Shown here piece by piece: positions 1-7,255 of a stretch of DNA of 43,348 bases (the stretch's first letter is position 1; each line of letters opens with the position of its first letter). The stretch is from Pseudomonadales bacterium. GTDB lineage: Bacteria > Pseudomonadota > Gammaproteobacteria > Pseudomonadales > IMCC2047. The notes under the pieces were generated by a model. It saw only the letters and a program-made list of their open reading frames with translations. It ran no database searches and was not told the origin of the DNA. The position numbers and the translations under genes were made by a program. The stretch spans positions 1 through 43,348 of the forward strand of contig JAIPFG010000002.1 in NCBI GenBank assembly GCA_021736745.1. The letters are read 5' to 3'.

Positions 1-277
1 GACTACGAAGCCAGGGGTCAGATGGTTTTAAAGGGGGATCGGGAAAGATTTCATCTAAATATTCGTTGATAACGCTGGATTCTCTTATCACCTGATTGCC
101 ATGAACCAAGGTCGGAACGACCGCTTTTGGATTCAACTTGAGATATTCCGGGGCAAACTGGTCACCTCGTCGAAGGTTAAGCGACCGCTCATTCCAATCG
201 ACTTTTTTTTCTGATAACACCAAACGTACTTTTTGTGCGCAGGCTGATTCAACGCTGGTGTAAAGCAATATATCCAT
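1..277 (-). CDS. Glutathione S-transferase family protein (3' part cut by window edge)
   Basis: Conceptual translation from the ATG at 277 starts MDILLYTSVESACAQKVR and continues open to base 1, giving 92 residues of the N-terminal thioredoxin-fold domain. The cis-proline segment (KAVVPTL) and the E-S-S-V-I-N-EYLDE stretch that binds the glutathione gamma-glutamyl end are both visible, which are the hallmarks of cytosolic GSTs. The Ser/Cys in SVESAC is in the position of the catalytic residue. The helical C-terminal domain lies outside the window. The gene starts 17 bp after the pyrD stop with AAAGGA upstream, so it is probably cotranscribed with pyrD. The substrate cannot be told from the sequence. 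Confidence 0.85.
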   Translation of the reverse strand, partial: MDILLYTSVESACAQKVRLVLSEKKVDWNERSLNLRRGDQFAPEYLKLNPKAVVPTLVHGNQVIRESSVINEYLDEIFPDPPLKPSDPWLRS

Positions 278-294
278 TGCTGATTCCTTTATCA

Positions 295-1305
295 TTAAAG
301 GGCAACCACAATATCTCTAACCAATTTTGGCCCTGCGTAAATAAACCCCGTATAAATCTGGATAAGGCGCGCACCGGCATTCAATTTGGCTAAGGCGGTT
401 GGCACGTCCATTATACCTCCCGCAGCAATAACTGGAATTTCATCTCCCAATTCAGCACAAAGTCCGGCGAGCACTTGTGTCGATTTATTGGTTAAGGGGG
501 CGCCACTCAAACCCCCGGGCTCCTCCGCGTGCTTTAACCCTTCAACCCCAGCGCGAGACAACGTGGTGTTGGTGGCAATAGCGGCGTCCATTTCAAATTC
601 CTTCAGGATGGTTGCCACGGCTTTGATTTCGTCTGTGACCATATCCGGTGCAATCTTAACGGCAATAGGTCGGTAATAGCCATACACTTCAGCAAGCTTT
701 CTCTGTTCTTCTTTAACACCGGATAAGAGGCCTTTGAGGGAATCTCCAAATTGTAAAGTACGTAATCCTGGTGTATTCGGCGAGGATATGTTGACGGTAA
801 TATAATCTGCCACCGAATAAACTCTACGCAAACCAATCAGGTAATCCTCAAGCGCTTTTTCAACTGGCGTATCAAAATTTTTACCAATATTGATGCCCAG
901 CACACCGGCCGAACGGCGTTGTGCCACTTGCGACAGCAAATAATCGACACCTTTGTTATTAAATCCCATCCGATTAATAATGGCTTGGCGTTCAGGGATA
1001 CGAAACAGCCGTGGTTTGGGGTTCCCAGGTTGCGGCCTCGGTGTCACAGTACCCACTTCAATAAAACCAAACCCCAGAGCCGACAGGCCATCAATATAGT
1101 CTGCGTTTTTATCCAGCCCCGCCGCCAAACCGACTGGGTTGGGAAATTCAATCCCCATCAATTTAACTGGCTTGCAAGGTACTTTTGGCAATAAGGTCGG
1201 GGTAAGTTTGATTTTTTCAGCAAAACCAATCCCCTTTAAAGCCAAGTCATGGGAAGTTTCCGGCGCCAGCAGGAAAAGCAAATTACGAAGAAGAGAGTAG
1301 CTCAT
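295..1305 (-). CDS. pyrD: Dihydroorotate dehydrogenase (quinone), class 2
   Basis: Oxidises dihydroorotate to orotate in pyrimidine synthesis, passing electrons to quinone at the inner membrane. The 336-residue length is normal for class 2 enzymes. Visible landmarks are an N-terminal helix typical of the membrane-associated class, the FMN-binding stretch AAGLDKNADYIDG, the NISSPNTPGLR loop that holds the catalytic serine of class 2 enzymes, and the phosphate-binding AAGGIMD segment near the C-terminus. The next gene on the same strand is a GST 17 bp downstream. The assignment is secure. Confidence 0.97.
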   Translation of the reverse strand: MSYSLLRNLLFLLAPETSHDLALKGIGFAEKIKLTPTLLPKVPCKPVKLMGIEFPNPVGLAAGLDKNADYIDGLSALGFGFIEVGTVTPRPQPGNPKPRLFRIPERQAIINRMGFNNKGVDYLLSQVAQRRSAGVLGINIGKNFDTPVEKALEDYLIGLRRVYSVADYITVNISSPNTPGLRTLQFGDSLKGLLSGVKEEQRKLAEVYGYYRPIAVKIAPDMVTDEIKAVATILKEFEMDAAIATNTTLSRAGVEGLKHAEEPGGLSGAPLTNKSTQVLAGLCAELGDEIPVIAAGGIMDVPTALAKLNAGARLIQIYTGFIYAGPKLVRDIVVAL

Positions 1306-1584
1306 AGTAACGAAAAACCGCCAATGGAATGAGGAGCGGATTATACGCTATGGATCATGAATTTCGCCACAGCATGCCTTGATTACCCAGTATTGTAGAA
1401 AATTATGGTTCGCCTTCTCCTATCGGGCCTGGCAAGAAGGTTTTGCCGCGAGTACTGCATCCACAATAATGGTTCTGCGGCTCGAACAATCACTGATGAA
1501 GCCTTGACCGGAATAGACTGATCACTTACTTTGTCCCATTTAGTCCGCTTATTGGCGGAGGATCACCAGCACAGGATTCTTTAA

Positions 1585-2307
1585 ATGAACCGACAAAAAT
1601 TTCTAAAATACGAATGGGATGCGATTGCCGGGATTATTGCTGCGGTCATTGCTATTATTCTGCACCTCCTGCACATTGTGGATGAACATACCATTCTCTT
1701 GATTCTCCTGGCGCTGGTCGGATTGTTGTTTATTAATTTTTTGCGCCATGCGGAAAAAAATGAAGTCACCGCCGGGAAGGTCGCTCAAACCGCCCATAGA
1801 ATCGCATCAATTCAAGCGGCGATAGCCCCGTCTGATGTTATTTTGGTCGGACCGCGTCATTTACGCGCCGCCCATGAGCATTTTCTGCTGAACTTGAGCG
1901 GCGAAACACTTTGGTTCAACGTTTGCCTCTCAATGTACCGCACACAAGCACTTTTTGATGCCCTGTTAAAACCCGTCTTGGAAAATACCAAAGTCACGTC
2001 TATTCAGTTTGTCCTAGACAAAGCACAACAGCAAACTTGGCAGCAAACGGTCGTGCCCATGATAGCGGCGTGCAATACTACCGCCAAAATCAGAGAACCG
2101 CTGTGGCGTGATTTAAACAATCCTGTTTCATTTATCTTAGGCGACAGCCAGTTAAGTGGCGAAACCGAAGCCTTGCTGAGTTTTTGGGGCGCGCCTTTTA
2201 TGGCACAAACCGTAGAACATGAGATTCCACGTTATATTTTTCATGTTCAAAGGCGCTCTGAATTGCTGCCTCATTTGGAGGAACTGGTACGGATGGTTCC
2301 GGAATAA
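1585..2307 (+). CDS. Unrecognised membrane protein with two N-terminal helices and a soluble domain
   Basis: A 240-residue protein that I do not recognise. Residues about 13-33 and 36-54 form two transmembrane helices separated by a very short turn containing H-I-V-D-E-H. The remaining ~180 residues are soluble and, with an even number of helices, probably lie in the cytoplasm. The soluble part has alternating strands and helices and looks vaguely like a phospholipase-D-type fold (ILVGPRHL, FVLDKAQQQTW), but no HKD catalytic motif is present. AGGA lies about 8 nt before the ATG. The gene converges on nsrR with a 3-bp gap. No function is claimed. Confidence 0.75.
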   Translation: MNRQKFLKYEWDAIAGIIAAVIAIILHLLHIVDEHTILLILLALVGLLFINFLRHAEKNEVTAGKVAQTAHRIASIQAAIAPSDVILVGPRHLRAAHEHFLLNLSGETLWFNVCLSMYRTQALFDALLKPVLENTKVTSIQFVLDKAQQQTWQQTVVPMIAACNTTAKIREPLWRDLNNPVSFILGDSQLSGETEALLSFWGAPFMAQTVEHEIPRYIFHVQRRSELLPHLEELVRMVPE

Positions 2308-2310
2308 GGC

Positions 2311-2730
2311 TCAGCCGATCAGTCGAACCAAGGTACGTTTATTGCGGATCAGGTCATCAAGCGTGTAGCTGTCCAGGCATTTCATAAAGGCTCTGGTCGC
2401 ATCATCCAATGCCCGTTTTAAAATGCAGGAAGGTGTTAGCGGGCAACATCTCGAAGAGCAATCGACAATGGTTAAGTTGGCTTCCATATCGCGGACCACA
2501 TCCCCAACCCGAATTTCCGTTAGATCGCCATCAATAAAAATACCGCCGCCTCGACCCTGAACCGATTTGATATAGCCAAACGTCGCTAATTTATGCACCA
2601 CCTTAACCAAGTGGTTGCGGGATACAGTCACTTTTTTCGCAATATCGGTAATATTACAAATCTCTCCCTTATTAATACCCAGATACATCAAAACTCGCAG
2701 TGAGATATCAGTGTGTTTTGTTAAATGCAT
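2311..2730 (-). CDS. nsrR: Rrf2-family nitric-oxide-sensing repressor NsrR
   Basis: A 139-residue winged-helix Rrf2 regulator. The HTH (ITDIAKKVTVSRNHLVKVV) and the wing (GYIKSVQGRGGGI) align well with NsrR. The Fe-S cluster cysteines fall at exactly 91, 96 and 102 (C-S-S-R-C-C-P-L-T-P-S-C), the spacing of E. coli NsrR, and Asp8, the fourth ligand in Streptomyces NsrR, is also present. An additional Cys95 sits beside Cys96. In the family, NO destroys the cluster and releases repression of NO-detoxifying genes. It lies 124 bp behind a four-gene NO-reductase-like operon on the same strand, which makes that operon its likely target. A 13-bp palindrome occurs in its leader. Confidence 0.92.
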   Translation of the reverse strand: MHLTKHTDISLRVLMYLGINKGEICNITDIAKKVTVSRNHLVKVVHKLATFGYIKSVQGRGGGIFIDGDLTEIRVGDVVRDMEANLTIVDCSSRCCPLTPSCILKRALDDATRAFMKCLDSYTLDDLIRNKRTLVRLIG

Positions 2731-2789
2731 CGACTTCCCTCGGCCTGCTCAATATTACGTTTAAATTACCATTAAAAATCGTAGTTTTT

Positions 2790-2802
2790 AAAGATAATCT
2801 TT
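2790..2802. repeat. 13-bp perfect palindrome in the nsrR leader
   Basis: AAAGATAATCTTT is a perfect inverted repeat around a central A, in the 124-bp AT-rich gap between the membrane-protein gene at 2855 and nsrR. It could be an operator, but it does not match the full NsrR consensus. No convincing sigma70 promoter was seen beside it. Confidence 0.3.
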
Positions 2803-2854
2803 ACTAATTTATTTCACGAATTATCGCTATAAATCCTAGTGAGAGCTACCAATA

Positions 2855-3460
2855 TTAAGTTAACTTAGGGTTTTCCAGCCCTTGATCATCTCTCTCGGCC
2901 ACAAATAGCGGCAAACAAAGCACGATCATCAATAAGAAGCCAATAGCAAGCAAAGACTTGCCTAACAGCACCTGTTCTCCAAGCAAATAGTTATTACATA
3001 ACCGATCAGGTGAAATCATATAAATCCAACCTAAACGGAACAACATGGTTAAGAATTCGATCTTCAACACCGCCTTAGTGATAAAGTGCATTCTCGACCA
3101 GCTACAACCCAAGCTGAAACCCACTAACAGGATAAGACAGAGGTACTTAATCAGCGCTATGTTCAGATGCGCAAGCGACGCATCTACCCAACGTGGAATC
3201 ATCCAGAATGCCAATGTGAAGGTGGCAACCAAAACCCCGGGAATACCGCCAATGACATCAAGTGTAGACCGAAGGGTCCGATGGTCGATCAATTCACGAC
3301 CATAATAAAAACCAAAATAAACCAGTAGCGGATAACCCACCAGAATATTGACGACTAAAGACTGCTCGAACCAACGCATGACCCCCATCAAAACCATTCC
3401 GATCAAAACGGGAGTAACAAGTGATAAATAGTTGAGTCGTTTTATCTGCATCATCAACAC
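2855..3460 (-). CDS. Polytopic membrane protein of the sNOR cluster (orf1-like)
   Basis: A 201-residue hydrophobic protein with about five to six predicted membrane helices and a short charged C-terminal tail. There is no cofactor motif; a polar stretch (PDRLCNNYLLGEQ) before the last helix is the most distinctive part. It starts 4 bp after the senC stop, so it is the fourth gene of the operon norS-norY-senC-orf1. In ammonia-oxidising bacteria the equivalent cluster carries an unnamed membrane protein in the same place, so an assembly or maturation role for the heme-copper complex is inferred from context only. Confidence 0.75.
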   Translation of the reverse strand: MLMMQIKRLNYLSLVTPVLIGMVLMGVMRWFEQSLVVNILVGYPLLVYFGFYYGRELIDHRTLRSTLDVIGGIPGVLVATFTLAFWMIPRWVDASLAHLNIALIKYLCLILLVGFSLGCSWSRMHFITKAVLKIEFLTMLFRLGWIYMISPDRLCNNYLLGEQVLLGKSLLAIGFLLMIVLCLPLFVAERDDQGLENPKLT

Positions 3461-3464
3461 CTCT

Positions 3465-4082
3465 CTATATAACCTGGCCCAAAGCTTCGATAGACTCCAG
3501 GATCAACTGAAGCTGATCCCGGTCAAAGATACTAATAACCCTCCCTTCGTACACTAAATAAAAAGCGGCATTATGGACATAACCGCCCTGCCCGTCTGGC
3601 AGGACAACGACGCCCAAATGCTCGAGTAATTCGGACAATCGCCCTTTGTCTTCGACAACCCCACCTTCCCAGTGTGCTGTGTTGGCTCGATATCGTTTTA
3701 AATACTCTGCCATAGTGGCTGGTGTATCCCGTTCGGCATCAAAGCTAATACTCAATAACTGGACCGAATGATCAAGTTGTTTTTCCTTAAGCAGGGTCTG
3801 CAAACGACCAAATTCATAACCCATTAGCTGACAGACGGTTGGGCAGCTGGTGTAGATAAAGTCCAGCAACACAATGGGTTTATTGAGTGTTGCCAGACTG
3901 CGCTCCTCATGATGCTGATTTCGCCATTCAAACAGTGGCAGTTGTTGTGGATGATTGGTGGCCTGCCAGCGGCGCTGTCCTTCTTCCGTCCAGACGCTAT
4001 AGCCATGTGTCCCGGCAGCCAGCACAAACAAGCCTGCTGCCGTAATACACAAAGATAATAAACCGCTCAGCCAAAGTTTCAT
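3465..4082 (-). CDS. senC: SenC/Sco1-family copper chaperone of the sNOR cluster
   Basis: A 205-residue protein anchored by an N-terminal helix (about residues 7-25), with a thioredoxin-like periplasmic domain. The copper site is complete: Cys80 and Cys84 in IYTSCPTVCQ and His170 in YVHNAAF. Sco proteins deliver copper to, or reduce, the CuA site of heme-copper enzymes. Here the CuA-bearing subunit is encoded two genes upstream, so this is its likely dedicated chaperone. The start lies 4 bp after the stop of the catalytic subunit gene. A second Sco protein at 9162 is unlinked and clearly divergent in sequence. Confidence 0.92.
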   Translation of the reverse strand: MKLWLSGLLSLCITAAGLFVLAAGTHGYSVWTEEGQRRWQATNHPQQLPLFEWRNQHHEERSLATLNKPIVLLDFIYTSCPTVCQLMGYEFGRLQTLLKEKQLDHSVQLLSISFDAERDTPATMAEYLKRYRANTAHWEGGVVEDKGRLSELLEHLGVVVLPDGQGGYVHNAAFYLVYEGRVISIFDRDQLQLILESIEALGQVI

Positions 4083-4086
4083 TTAC

Positions 4087-5532
4087 TTATACCGTCCTCG
4101 CCTGAGGCAGTCGAGTGATAAACCTAATAGCAAAGAGAGTGGCTCCAATCACGACCAGGATGGCGAATACCGATGCAATTTGGCTATAGCTGACCCATTC
4201 CGGCAAATGTGCGGCCCAACGTCTTGGCACACTGTTCATACCACTGACCAGGAACATACCAGCAAAACCGATAGCACCTATCACATAGAGTAAAAATGCC
4301 GAACGGTCGATCCAGCTTGAACCCTGATCTTCTTTATGTACCAGGTAATACATGAAGCCAAACAGCATCGCGACAAGACCAACCAACAAATAGAAATGGA
4401 AGTGTCCAGGCACCCACATGGTATTGTGCATCACATTATTAGCCGCAACCGTGGCGTCAATAATGGCAGGGATCACACCGGCCGCCCAACCGAACATGGA
4501 CAAGAAGAGCAAACCCGAAGCAATATTCCATTTAATACCCGATTTATGCACGATAGTGAGGGCACCATAGGCCGTTACTACCACCAGTGGGATACCATTG
4601 GCGTAGGATAAAATTTGCCCCGCCACAGCCATCCATACCGGCATTGAAAAATCCATGAGCAGATGGTGTGGGTACACTGCCAGAACCATCAAGGAAGAAG
4701 CACTCCAGGCAGCTAAAAATGCCTTATTCACTTTCCATGGTCGTTTGGTGTATTCGGGCAGTAACTCATAAACGGCAATCACCGCTTGATAGATCGTGGC
4801 ATTAATAAAGACATGGCCGAAAAAATAGATCAGGTTTTTTGTTAACAACGCATCGACCGCAAACGACGGCATAAATAAGTTGACCAGCATGATCACAATC
4901 ACCACTGCACCAGCAACAATACCCATGGTATTGACAATCACGACCATGGTGGCGGCTACGATAGTTGCCGGAGGCATGGGTGCGTCACTGTTAGCAAATA
5001 ACTGAGGCCAACCGAGCGCTCTTGGAAAGCTGCGGTATTTGGATAAAATTGCCCGCGCGATATCCAGATAGAACAGCAAAAACCCAACGCCAATCAATAA
5101 TAATCCCAGCATAAAAGACGCGGCGGCACCGACACTCCAAGCTCCCATCGAGTGGGAAGGTAAAGGGAACAGAAAAGTCCATGCGCCACCATACCCACCA
5201 ATAAAAATGCCACCAAGGATTAGCACCACACCTATCAGGAAAAATGCCAGGTTAGCCCATAAAATACCAATGGTTAACTCAACATAACGCCGCAGAAAAT
5301 ACCAAAGCACAGCGCTGGCTGCTAAACCTGATATCCCAACCATACCGGCTCCATGTGCCGTCATTAATTGGTAAAAGAAATCCGGTGGCACACCAATTAT
5401 ACCCGCCTGGGATAAACGCATGACAAGCCCCGCCAGCATCATCAGCAAATATACAACAGCACTAATACTCAAATAGGTCAGAATGCCTTTACGGGCGGAA
5501 CCTGGAAGCGGTCCTAAATTTAGATTATCCAT
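4087..5532 (-). CDS. norY: Heme-copper oxidoreductase subunit I, probable sNOR-type nitric oxide reductase catalytic subunit
   Basis: A 481-residue protein with about twelve membrane helices. All six metal-binding histidines of the heme-copper superfamily are visible: H60 (MTAHGAGM), H240 (FFGHVFIN), H289/H290 (YPHHLLMD), and H377/H379 (VPGHFHFY). The residue four after H240 is Asn244, where A/B-type oxidases carry the cross-linked Tyr and cNOR carries Glu. The position six before the HH pair, where cbb3 oxidases carry their Tyr, is Val283. Lack of both tyrosines argues for NO reduction rather than O2 reduction. Gene order with a CuA subunit, senC and a membrane orf matches norS-norY-senC-orf1 (sNOR). 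Automatic pipelines may call it 'cbb3-type subunit I'. The NorS/NorY naming follows my recollection of the ammonia-oxidiser clusters. Confidence 0.85.
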   Translation of the reverse strand: MDNLNLGPLPGSARKGILTYLSISAVVYLLMMLAGLVMRLSQAGIIGVPPDFFYQLMTAHGAGMVGISGLAASAVLWYFLRRYVELTIGILWANLAFFLIGVVLILGGIFIGGYGGAWTFLFPLPSHSMGAWSVGAAASFMLGLLLIGVGFLLFYLDIARAILSKYRSFPRALGWPQLFANSDAPMPPATIVAATMVVIVNTMGIVAGAVVIVIMLVNLFMPSFAVDALLTKNLIYFFGHVFINATIYQAVIAVYELLPEYTKRPWKVNKAFLAAWSASSLMVLAVYPHHLLMDFSMPVWMAVAGQILSYANGIPLVVVTAYGALTIVHKSGIKWNIASGLLFLSMFGWAAGVIPAIIDATVAANNVMHNTMWVPGHFHFYLLVGLVAMLFGFMYYLVHKEDQGSSWIDRSAFLLYVIGAIGFAGMFLVSGMNSVPRRWAAHLPEWVSYSQIASVFAILVVIGATLFAIRFITRLPQARTV

Positions 5533-5542
5533 TTTATTCTCC

Positions 5543-6091
5543 TCAAAATTCAGTGCTGGTGACAGGGTCAGTGACGGTAAAGCTGGAGATCATGCCGTGA
5601 TGGACCAAGCCGCAGTATTCCAAGCACATCATCTGATAGTTACCGGGCTGGTCAAACGTGTGCACTAATTTATTAGTGTATCCAGGCATTGCCTGCGTCT
5701 GCGCTACCAACCGCAGGTTGCTGTCATAAATACCAAAACCATGATTCACATCGCCACTGGTTACATTAAAAGTAACTTTTGTGTTTGCTGGCACATGATC
5801 TTGACTGAAAACCCAATACCACTGTTTACCTTCAACGTTAATTTGAACGCCATCGATTAACCCTCCATGGGTGGCAGCATAGGGTAATGGGGAAATAGTG
5901 CAGGCTGTCGCAACAACGCCACCGACAAGGATCACCCCGAAGAGAACACGTCGTAAACGATAGGCCTTTGGTTGCACTTCCTTGTAATCGGTTTTATTAG
6001 CGCTATGCCGCAGAACAAAAACAAAGGCAGCCAACACACAGGCCATTAGCGCAAGGCTTAATATAAAAACAAAATCTTGGACTTGAATCAT
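5543..6091 (-). CDS. norS: CuA-containing cupredoxin subunit II of the sNOR-type complex
   Basis: A 182-residue protein with two N-terminal membrane helices (about 5-27 and 48-66) followed by a periplasmic cupredoxin domain. The complete CuA set is visible: His117 (DVNHGFGIY), Cys156, Glu158, Cys160, His164 and Met167 (CLEYCGLVHHGM). QWYWVFS matches the aromatic electron-entry segment of subunit II. It is short compared with aa3 subunit II. First gene of the operon, 10 bp before norY. It would accept electrons from a c-type cytochrome or cupredoxin and pass them to the heme centres. An upstream TTGACA/TTTAAT promoter and an NsrR-like site precede it. Confidence 0.88.
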   Translation of the reverse strand: MIQVQDFVFILSLALMACVLAAFVFVLRHSANKTDYKEVQPKAYRLRRVLFGVILVGGVVATACTISPLPYAATHGGLIDGVQINVEGKQWYWVFSQDHVPANTKVTFNVTSGDVNHGFGIYDSNLRLVAQTQAMPGYTNKLVHTFDQPGNYQMMCLEYCGLVHHGMISSFTVTDPVTSTEF

Positions 6092-6148
6092 AACGCCTCC
6101 TCGGTCATTAATACTATTTAAACAAGTAATTCATATATATTTATAACG

Positions 6149-6165
6149 CTATATTTAATATACAT
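6149..6165 (-). promoter_or_regulatory. nsrR box: Candidate NsrR operator at the norS transcription start
   Basis: Minus-strand ATGTATATTAAATATAG matches 13 of 16 defined positions of the gammaproteobacterial NsrR consensus as I recall it (ATGYATTT-N-AAATRCAT). It begins 4 bp past the -10 hexamer of the norS promoter, overlapping the expected start site, a usual place for repression. The region is AT-rich, so chance matches are a concern. Confidence 0.5.
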
Positions 6166-6169
6166 GTTT

Positions 6170-6198
6170 ATTAAATCCTTTATATTAATAGCTGTCAA
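6170..6198 (-). promoter_or_regulatory. Sigma70-type promoter of the norS-norY-senC operon
   Basis: On the minus strand, TTGACA (6198-6193) is a perfect -35 box, followed by a 17-bp spacer and TTTAAT (6175-6170), one mismatch from the -10 consensus. Transcription would start near 6163, leaving a leader of about 70 nt. Confidence 0.65.
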
Positions 6199-6212
6199 GG
6201 ATTTTAGTAAGC

Positions 6213-6240
6213 TTGACTTACAATATTTATAATGTATTAT
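6213..6240 (+). promoter_or_regulatory. Sigma70-type promoter of the formate/nitrite channel gene
   Basis: TTGACT (6213-6218), a 16-bp spacer and TATTAT (6235-6240), each one mismatch from consensus. It stands back to back with the norS promoter; the two -35 boxes form the inverted repeat TCAAG/CTTGA (6195-6216). Confidence 0.6.
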
Positions 6241-6248
6241 ATTTGCAT
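6232..6248 (+). promoter_or_regulatory. nsrR box: Candidate NsrR operator over the -10 box of the channel gene
   Basis: ATGTATTATATTTGCAT has perfect outer half-site ends (ATGTATT and TTGCAT) and mismatches only at the two central positions of the NsrR consensus. It covers the -10 hexamer at 6235-6240, so binding would block polymerase. Confidence 0.5.
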
Positions 6249-6330
6249 GTTTAAAGAATTATTACCTGTAGAGTTAGACTAAAAATTAACAGTAATAGAC
6301 AACAAAACTTATGAATAGAGGGGCTGCAAT

Positions 6331-7155
6331 ATGAACAACGAGACCATTAATCACTTTGCTGCAATGGCGGCTAAGAAAGTTCAATTTTTCAGAACACACC
6401 CTTTCGGCTTCACCATCGGCGCAGTCATGGCAGGACTCTATGTCGGTCTCGGCATTATCCTCATGCTATCCGTAGGAGGCACCGTTGATCCGGCCTATCA
6501 AAAACTGGTGATGGGCAGTACTTTTTGTGTGGCCTTAATATTGGTGGTATTTGCGGGTTCCGAATTATTCACAGGACATACCATGTATATGATGTTCGGA
6601 TACCTTCAACGGCAAGTGTGCTGGACTAAAATTTTACAGGTATGGGGGGTCGTTTGGATCGGTAACTTCATTGGGGCACTGTTGTTGGCCAGCCTGTTCT
6701 TAATTGGCGGTGGCGGTAATTTAATCCATGAAGCAGCGCCCGCATTACATAAAATTGCAGAGCACAAAATACACGCCGATGCTTTTAGCCTCATTGCCCG
6801 CGGTATCCTGTGTAACCTGCTTGTTTGCCTCGCCATCTGGATGGCCACCCGATGTAAGTCTGATGCCGGAAAAGCAATCGCCATCTTTTGGGCGCTGTTT
6901 ACTTTTATCGCCAGCGGCTATGAGCATTGTGTGGCTAACATGACCATCTTCTCACTCGCCCTGCTTTCGAATCATCCAGACAGTATCACCTTGGCTGGCG
7001 CCGCTCATAACCTGTTCTGGGTAACCTTGGGCAATACCATCGGTGGCAGTGTATTCATGGGGCTGGGTTATTGGTTCTATGCTGGCCAAAAATGCCCCAT
7101 TACGACACCTAATCAACAAACGGCAACATGTTGTACGAAACAAATAACGGCGTGA
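6331..7155 (+). CDS. Formate/nitrite transporter (FNT) family channel, probably nitrite (NirC-like)
   Basis: A 274-residue inner-membrane channel of the FocA/NirC family with six predicted helices. Signatures are FAGSELFTG (74-82), ARGILCNLLVCLAIW (157-171) and GYEHCVANM (197-204), the last containing the conserved central-pore histidine, His199. Family members carry formate, nitrite or hydrosulfide. Divergent placement from an NsrR/NO-reductase operon with a shared promoter region argues for nitrite. The cytoplasmic C-terminus is unusual in holding a cysteine pair (TATCCTK) plus another Cys at 255. GAGGGG lies upstream of the ATG. Confidence 0.88.
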   Translation: MNNETINHFAAMAAKKVQFFRTHPFGFTIGAVMAGLYVGLGIILMLSVGGTVDPAYQKLVMGSTFCVALILVVFAGSELFTGHTMYMMFGYLQRQVCWTKILQVWGVVWIGNFIGALLLASLFLIGGGGNLIHEAAPALHKIAEHKIHADAFSLIARGILCNLLVCLAIWMATRCKSDAGKAIAIFWALFTFIASGYEHCVANMTIFSLALLSNHPDSITLAGAAHNLFWVTLGNTIGGSVFMGLGYWFYAGQKCPITTPNQQTATCCTKQITA

Positions 7156-7255
7156 CTAACCTCTGTCTCAATTGATTAGTTTTATTGTTATTGCGGTCTT
7201 CTTCTGACTGAACAGAAAACACCTTTAAACAGCGGAATAGGAATATAGAGCCATC

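Noticed and set aside
2714..2730. NsrR-like half-site ATGCATTT at the nsrR start codon
   Set aside because: It encodes the conserved N-terminus and the second half-site is poor, so the match is not informative.
4087..6091. Ordinary cytochrome c oxidase (aa3 or cbb3) reading of the subunit I/II pair
   Set aside because: No active-site tyrosine on helix VI or VII, no subunit III or CcoO/CcoP genes, and NsrR linkage all point to NO reduction instead.
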